Below are positions 58,495 through 64,000 of a stretch of DNA of 64,000 bases, piece by piece. The number at the start of each line of letters is the position of its first letter. Within the stretch, counting starts at the first letter, position 1. The DNA lies in the NCBI RefSeq assembly GCF_003086295.3, contig NC_092051.1:22067940-22131939 (forward strand), written 5' to 3'. Source of the stretch: Arachis hypogaea (taxonomy: Eukaryota; Streptophyta; Magnoliopsida; Fabales; Fabaceae). The translations under genes were made by a program, and so were the position numbers. The notes beneath the pieces were generated by a model, which saw only the letters and a list, made by a program, of their open reading frames with translations, made no database searches and had not been told where the DNA came from.

Positions 58495-58859
58495 GATACA
58501 TTATCTATTAATTAATTTTCTCTAATGAATATTGTTCTTTTGCTATTCAATAGGTATGGAAAATATGATATAGATGAAAAGAGAATCACAACAACTCATG
58601 CATTGAATTATGGACAGGATGTATATAAAAAGTAATTTTGGCTAATATATATATATTCAAAGTCACATGGATAATCACAAAATAAATGGTCCACCAACTC
58701 ATAACAATGATCATCATAACAGTAGTCCACTCACATAAAGAGACAACATCAAAAGTGGTCCATACCATAAACAAAACAGTGTTACATATCATAATATAGT
58801 CTAAAAATCCTACATAACAATATCACATATAAAAAAGAAACCCTAGATAGTTTGAAGCC

Positions 58860-61800
58860 TTAATCAAGTGTGAGGTCTACATGTGCAAGTGGCTGAGTTT
58901 TTGCCTTTCTAACTCCTAGCTTGAGTCTTTCACTCCTTTTCACACCAAAGACTTTGGTCTTAGACAAAGACTAAGATACTGGTGTAGCTGGAATAGCTGG
59001 CTGAGATAGTGTTGTAGGGATGGAAGCTAAGTGAGATAGTGTTGTAGTAGTGTTTGATGGCTGAAAAGGTAATGCAGTGATGGAAGCTGGCTGAGATGGT
59101 GGTGCAGTGGTGTTTGGTGATTGGGATGGTAGTACAATGGTGTTTGGTGGCTGAGATGGTGGTGCAGTGCTGAGAGCTGACTGAGATGGTGGTACAGTGA
59201 TGCTTGGTAGTTGAGATGGTGATGCAGTGGTGGAAGCTAGATGAGATGCTGATGTAGACCTTTCTTTATCCCTTTTTCTGTCCATCCCTACTACTCTTCC
59301 TCTGCCTCTTCCTCTAACCACCCTAGATCCAGTAGCAATAGCAACAGATCCTTGTGCTATAGCAGCATTGCCAGCTTGGACATCAGCAATAGTCTCAACT
59401 CCATTTTCAGCAGTAGTCTCAGTCCCAGAAGCTGCAATAACAAAAGTCAATTGTTAATAGTTCAATCAACACATAATCAAATTAAACCAAAGGCATTATC
59501 TGTCACAATAGGATTTAGGCAATGTCTCCTGTTATGTTCATATTGACCACAATTACTGTAGGTAACAAAAGTTCCAGTTCTTCATTATTTTGTTTGTGAC
59601 TTATTCTCATCAGGCTCTCTTATTCTCGCCATCTTTGGTATTCCTGGTTTAACTCTGAATACTGCAGGGATAATGGTATCACATTGAATTTTTGGCTACA
59701 TGTTCTCTCTATTAATTGGTGATACTGACTTTTCATAGGTGGCAAGATATAATGTTGGATTGTAAGGGTTATCACCTTTCTCAAATATTGCACAGCAAGC
59801 ATGTATGCAAGGCATACTACACAATTCCCAGAATCTACAACTACAACTTCCAGGCAGCAAATCCGCAACAAATCTCTCTATTATCATCCTATTCTTATGG
59901 TGAACTTCAAACTTCAAGTCTCCTGCCAACCTAGCTTGCCATTCCATAGCTCTAACAATAACTACATCCAAAATCTTTTCTTGGGTTTGGGTAAAACTGA
60001 ACCTTCATACCTCTCTGCCTTTTTTTTTTCTTAGCAAATCTAGACATCCAATAGCACCTAATCCATTCAAACGTGGTTAGAATTGGCTTGTCTCTTGCTT
60101 CTAGAATTCTTCCATTAAATGCCTCTGAGATGTTGTTCATTAATATGTCACTCTTGGCCAGAAATGTGAAGCGACTCTTTGTCCACAATATTGGATCTAG
60201 AGCCACTAGCTTGTCATAGCACTCTATGTTGATGTTCTTCATTTGATTCATCCTTCTCTCTCATTCTTCCACATATGTAGCTTTGGTAATAATATACAGA
60301 ATAAGATCCCTCAAAACAGTTACACCCCGATAAGCCTTCTTATAGTTAGCATATAAGTGCCTCAAACAAAGTTTATGCTCCAATGTTGGCAACATCTCTT
60401 GAAACACTTGCATCAGCCCTTGAAAAAAAGTTTTTCAATACCAAACATAGAAAAATATCATTACAAATTAATCAGTCAACTTCAAATTAATTACTACAAA
60501 GGATTATACCTTTTGCTGGTCTGACATAAACACCCACTTTCTTAATTCTCCAGTCATTCGACAACAAATCCAAGAACCATCCCTAGATGTCCTTGATCTT
60601 TTCCTCTACTGCAGCCATATCAATTCAAAAATAGTTGTCTTTTGGATCTCTTCCTACAGCAACCAGCAGCTGTTGTCCATGGTGACCCTTCAAGTGACAA
60701 CCATCCACTCCAATAATAGGTCTACAACCTGCCAAGAAGCCTTGCTTCACTGCATCAAGGCATATATACATTCTTAGAAATCTTAGCTGGTGTGTAAGAG
60801 AAGGTCCATCAATGATTATTTTCAAGCTAGACCCTGGGTTTGCCCTAAGTATCTCTGCACAGTAATCACAGAGCTTGGCATATTGCAAGATTGCCCTCCT
60901 ATGCACCTCTTTTCTTACCTTTCTTCTTGCCCAATAAGCCTTGCCAACACTGATGTTTGCCATATATTTGTCTTGAATGGTCTGGATAACTGTTGCAAGC
61001 TTCATTTCCTCCCCTCGGCTAATGTTGTTGGCAATCTTCTTTGATATCCAATTGCTTGACGCAAGCCTGCCACGTAATTCCTTCCACAAGTAGGCTTTTC
61101 ATGCAATGTCTTGATCCTAAAACAGTCAAAACCCACAACCTTACTTGCAAAATACATCTACTTGCACTTTAACTTTCTTCCAATGAAAATAACTCTACAC
61201 CTCACCTTGTCATTTTTCTTAAACCTGATGTCCCTACTATTCAATAAGGCATGTTCCTTAATAACATCTTTAAAATGATTTAGTGATTTGAATTCCAACC
61301 CCACCCGAAATTCATACTCTCTACTCATCTCTGCCTCGTTGTATCTTAGAAACCTCTTCTTCTTTATCATGTCATCAGAATCTCCCTTATAACTATCTAT
61401 CTCTTCAGTTTCATATCCATCATAAATATCCCCAATTTTCTCATCAACCTCCCCTAAACCTCTATCACCTTGAGCAACCCCAGTTGCAAGAACCTCTTTA
61501 TTCAATGGCCCATTGAATGCCCCGAAGGCATTTGATTGTGGATCATTATCCTCCACCTCAAACCCAAAGTGATCCTCGTGATCACCATCATCAGCACTAT
61601 CATCAAATGCCTCTTCCTTGGTAGAAGGCTCTAACTCAGCGTCCACTTCAACTTTTAACAACCCGTTGCCACTGTCCTCACCTTCCTCTGGCATATAATC
61701 AACATCATTAGAAGTGATTTCAATCCATTTACCTTCTTTGACTCCATCAACAACATACACCTCACAATGCTTCACAGAACCAGACACCAACAACCTAGCT

Positions 61801-62084
61801 ATTCTCATCACATTCGCATCAGACTTCATTTCTCCAATACCTGAGTTCAAATTCATCTCAAGTTCCTTATACCATAACCTGGCATACCCCTTATACCCTA
61901 GTTTCTTTAGCTCTCTCACAATGTCTTGCAAAGACCATTCATCAACATCAAAATATAAATCATCTACAACCATTCCACCTAAATACTCTAACCCATGTCT
62001 GTTATCAACAAAATTTCTCTCGTAATGGACCTCAATGGTGAAGTCTGAATCTCCTATAACTACATGAATAAACAAAAAATACAA
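58860..62084 (-). pseudogene. MULE transposase relic 2, nearly full length
   Basis: From 62084: PB1-like N-terminal domain (FTIEVHYERNFVDN, WSLQDIVRELKKLGYKGYAR), an acidic linker, and the Mutator DNA-binding domain (YEFRVGLEFKSLNHFKDVIK) to 61158. The catalytic core follows with MYICLDAVKQGFLAGCRPII, IGVDGCHLKGHHGQQLLVAV, KLCLRHLYANYKKAYRG and SEAFNGRILEARDKPI. The SWIM finger CSCRFWELCSMPCIHACCAI is intact at about 59870-59800. A zinc knuckle near 59560 (SNCGQYEHNRRHC) has its first Cys changed to Tyr. A Ser/Thr/Pro repeat tail ends KRSERLKLGVRKAK...LD at 58860. Disruptions: TAG near 61155, frameshift near 61085, stops near 60622, 60590 and 58968. Confidence 0.85.
58971..59270 (-). repeat. 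Degenerate coding minisatellite in MULE relic 2 tail
   Basis: Seven to eight copies of a unit of about 36 bases encoding peptides like (S/N)TTAPPSQP(P/A). It expands the C-terminal tail of the transposase; unit differences are mostly substitutions. Confidence 0.75.
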
Positions 62085-63144
62085 CTACATAAATCTCTAA
62101 GAAACAATATGAAATCCTATTCAAGCATTTTCAGAAATAAAAAAGCTCCAATAAACAACCCAGCAAAATCACACATGTATAAAACAAGAAAAATATTTCA
62201 GTGAATGAAAAAGATATGCATTGTCTTATCTGGAGGTAGTAGAAACACCTTCAACTGTGGTGGTGACAATGGAGAAGCGACACCGTCTACCAATATTCCT
62301 TGGCAGAGTTGAGCTCGGCTGACTATGGTGTACTCAATGAAACGACAAACCAGAGAGGGAAGGGAAAGGGAGGGGTTTTCATCTAAGTGTGACAAAAAAA
62401 ATGAGAAGGCTAGTTTTATCATTACAAAATAGAAAGAAAGTGACAATTAAGGTATATTTAATTTGGGAACGAAATATTCTATTAAATCAAATGCTTTACT
62501 CATGATAGGGACTTAATTGAAAAAAAAATATTGGTTCAAGGACCTAATTGAAAGCAAAAAAACTATAGGGATCTAATTGAAAATTTAGCTAAACTATAGG
62601 GACTAGCAGAGTAATAAAATATCAAAATAACTACTTGTGCAATAAATTAGGGTTCAAGTTTAGGTTCAGCCACACTCAATAAAATTAGGGTTTAGGGTTT
62701 AACTACTCTAAACTAGCTAATGAATAAGTTGCCCAGAGATAGTGGTGGTGCATAGGACATTTCTGGCATAGTAGCAGCACGGACGGTATAGTGACGGTGA
62801 CAGTGACCAATCGACAGGTTGCATTAGGGGTTTTTAAATAAATTGCAAAAAAATAATAGGGAGAGGGAGGAGGACAACCTACCTAGAAGGAAGAAGGAGG
62901 GAGCTCCGGCAGCACAAAAAGCAGCGGCAACAGTGGCAGGAGCGACGAAAATGGCGGCAACAGAGCGACCAACATGATGCAAGGAGTCCATGCAATCTTT
63001 GGAGATTGTTGGTGGCGTCGGCGCAGGCAAATAGGGTTGTTAGAGGTGGTTTGAGGGAGAGAGATGCAAAGAGAGAGGATGTTTAGAGAGAGAGTATGTG
63101 TGTGGGTTTTTCGAAAGGAGGGGAGAAGGCACGCTATTTCAATT
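62085..63144. other. 5' flank of MULE relic 2 and GC-richer non-coding DNA
   Basis: 62198-62446 (minus) could hold an upstream exon, but no domain is visible. At 62505-62615 the phrases AGGGACTTAATTGAAA, AGGACCTAATTGAAA and CTATAGGGATCTAATTGAA repeat, as in terminal regions of plant DNA transposons. 62715-63060 is GC-richer with CGGCAACAG-type triplets and no convincing protein. (GA)n occurs near 63057-63092. Confidence 0.4.
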
Positions 63145-63437
63145 TAGAGCAAATTTACTATCAGATTTATCAGGGGATAAATCCGACGGTAATACATTAC
63201 GCGTGACCAAAACACAACATTCCATTAAATTGAGCTTTACCGGCGGATAAATCCGCCAGTAATTCCGATAGTAATGATCGCGTCAATTTTTTTTTTTTCC
63301 CTCCAACTATTACCGGCGAATTTACTATCGAAAAATTTAATACAATAGTAACTTTTTTATTCGACAAATTTATTGCCAAATTTGTCATTAAATCTGCTGG
63401 TAAATCCGACGGTGTTCAACGTTTTTTTTTTGTAGTG
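63145..63437. mobile_element. CACTA-type transposon end (right-hand)
   Basis: Ends in TTTTTTTTGTAGTG; on the minus strand this starts CACTACAAAAAAAAAACG. Inside are repeated GGATAAATCCGACGGTAA, ACCGGCGGATAAATCCGCC and GGTAAATCCGACGGT units in both orientations, a second family of subterminal repeats. The three bases outside are ATA, which do not match the GAC outside the end at 53033. Confidence 0.6.
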
Positions 63438-63510
63438 ATAATAGTAAGATTCTTTTTCTTTCTTTTATTGTTTTTAAGGTGATTAAATAATAATAATAGG
63501 TTTTAAGAAT

Positions 63511-63678
63511 GAGAAATGTTAGTGTGTCATCAGAATTTATTTGTTTTGACCATCATTCCGCTATGAACTAAATTCTTTTATTCTAAAAATTCAACAACGT
63601 ATTTTATCTCATACTTTTAAATATTGATGGTTAACTGATGACAAAAAATAATAAATTCTGATGGCCCTAACATTTCTC
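63511..63678. mobile_element. Mutator-type MITE, 168 bp
   Basis: Left arm GAGAAATGTTAG...CATCAGAATTTATT (63511-63541) and right arm its inverted copy (63650-63678), about 29-31 bases. Perfect 9-bp target duplication TTTAAGAAT at 63502-63510 and 63679-63687. Nine-base duplications are diagnostic of Mutator-superfamily insertion. No coding capacity, so mobilised in trans. Confidence 0.85.
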
Positions 63679-63687
63679 TTTAAGAAT

Positions 63688-64000
63688 ATGTTATAAGAGA
63701 AAAATCAACATTAATAATACTTATTAAAATTTAATTTAAATATAATTATTCTAATCAAATTTTAAAAAATCATAAAAAAAATTCATATGTGCTAATTTGT
63801 CCTTCGATAAAAATTAGCATTATTTTTAAAATTCTAAACTCAATTTTAAGATAATATAATTAAGAAAACTCAAACAAGAAAACACCATTACACCAATTTA
63901 TCACATTAATTATTCTAAAAATTCTTAATAAGAGAATTCACCACAATCTATTAATTTGTTCTATGAAAATTATCATTATATTTTTAAAATTTTAAATACA
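63688..64000. other. AT-rich intergenic DNA
   Basis: No gene, RNA, or transposon end recognised up to the window edge. Confidence 0.6.

Noticed and set aside
62824..63030. Minus-strand Ala/Ser-rich frame of 68 codons
   Set aside because: Triplet-biased GC-rich DNA with no domain or convincing splice context; could be an old gene fragment but not supportable.

Overview
The window is plant nuclear DNA, almost certainly from a legume and, by inference, Arachis (peanut). It is AT-rich and has introns, an expressed-looking WRKY gene, Athila-type Ty3/gypsy elements with a tRNA-Asp primer site, an L1-type LINE, MULE, CACTA and Harbinger-like DNA transposons, and many CpG-rich palindromic arrays (CTGGCGTTAAACGCCAG and ACGCGTACGCGT types) that I associate from memory with Arachis LTR elements. 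There are no bacterial features, no CRISPR array and no RNA gene that I can recognise.

Left part (1-13402). A minus-strand LTR retrotransposon lies across the window edge: its 2.2 kb LTR is at 3309-5475, with an initiator-Met tRNA primer site at 3294-3305 and a long non-coding body to the left. A 1.47 kb Harbinger-like element (5523-6989, TTA target duplication) follows. Next is the only clear host gene, a three-exon group III WRKY transcription factor on the minus strand (7589-8872), with a short MITE-like inverted repeat just past its stop. A degenerate long-TIR element (9746-11551) and AT-rich intergenic DNA complete this part.

Central part (13403-51896). This 38.5 kb block is one transposon nest. 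A roughly 6.2 kb L1-type LINE on the minus strand is bounded by a perfect 14-bp target duplication (13403-13416 and 51883-51896). Three LTR retrotransposons have broken into it: A (14807-24912), B (26438-36128) and C (37791-50214). A and B have perfect 5-bp target duplications, and the LINE reading frame resumes exactly across both. C has a 4/5 duplication. A solo LTR (45253-46883, AGGAG duplication) sits inside C, giving three levels of nesting. A and B are minus-strand, carry gag plus protease and a third ORF, and lack reverse transcriptase, RNase H and integrase. C is plus-strand with gag-protease-RT-RNase H-integrase but no third ORF. All three share leader, gag-protease, post-pol and 3' non-coding modules, so A/B look like non-autonomous partners of a C-like element. 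Every element gene here carries stops or frameshifts.

Right part (51897-64000). This is DNA-transposon territory. A CACTA-type end with subterminal repeats (53033-53515) is followed by a 5'-truncated MULE transposase relic (54904-57740, minus). Then come a tandem GRF zinc-finger gene with coiled coil and membrane tail (57762-58414, plus) and a second, longer MULE transposase relic (58860-62084, minus) convergent with it. A second CACTA-type end (63145-63437) and a small Mutator-type MITE with a perfect 9-bp target duplication (63511-63678) close the window.
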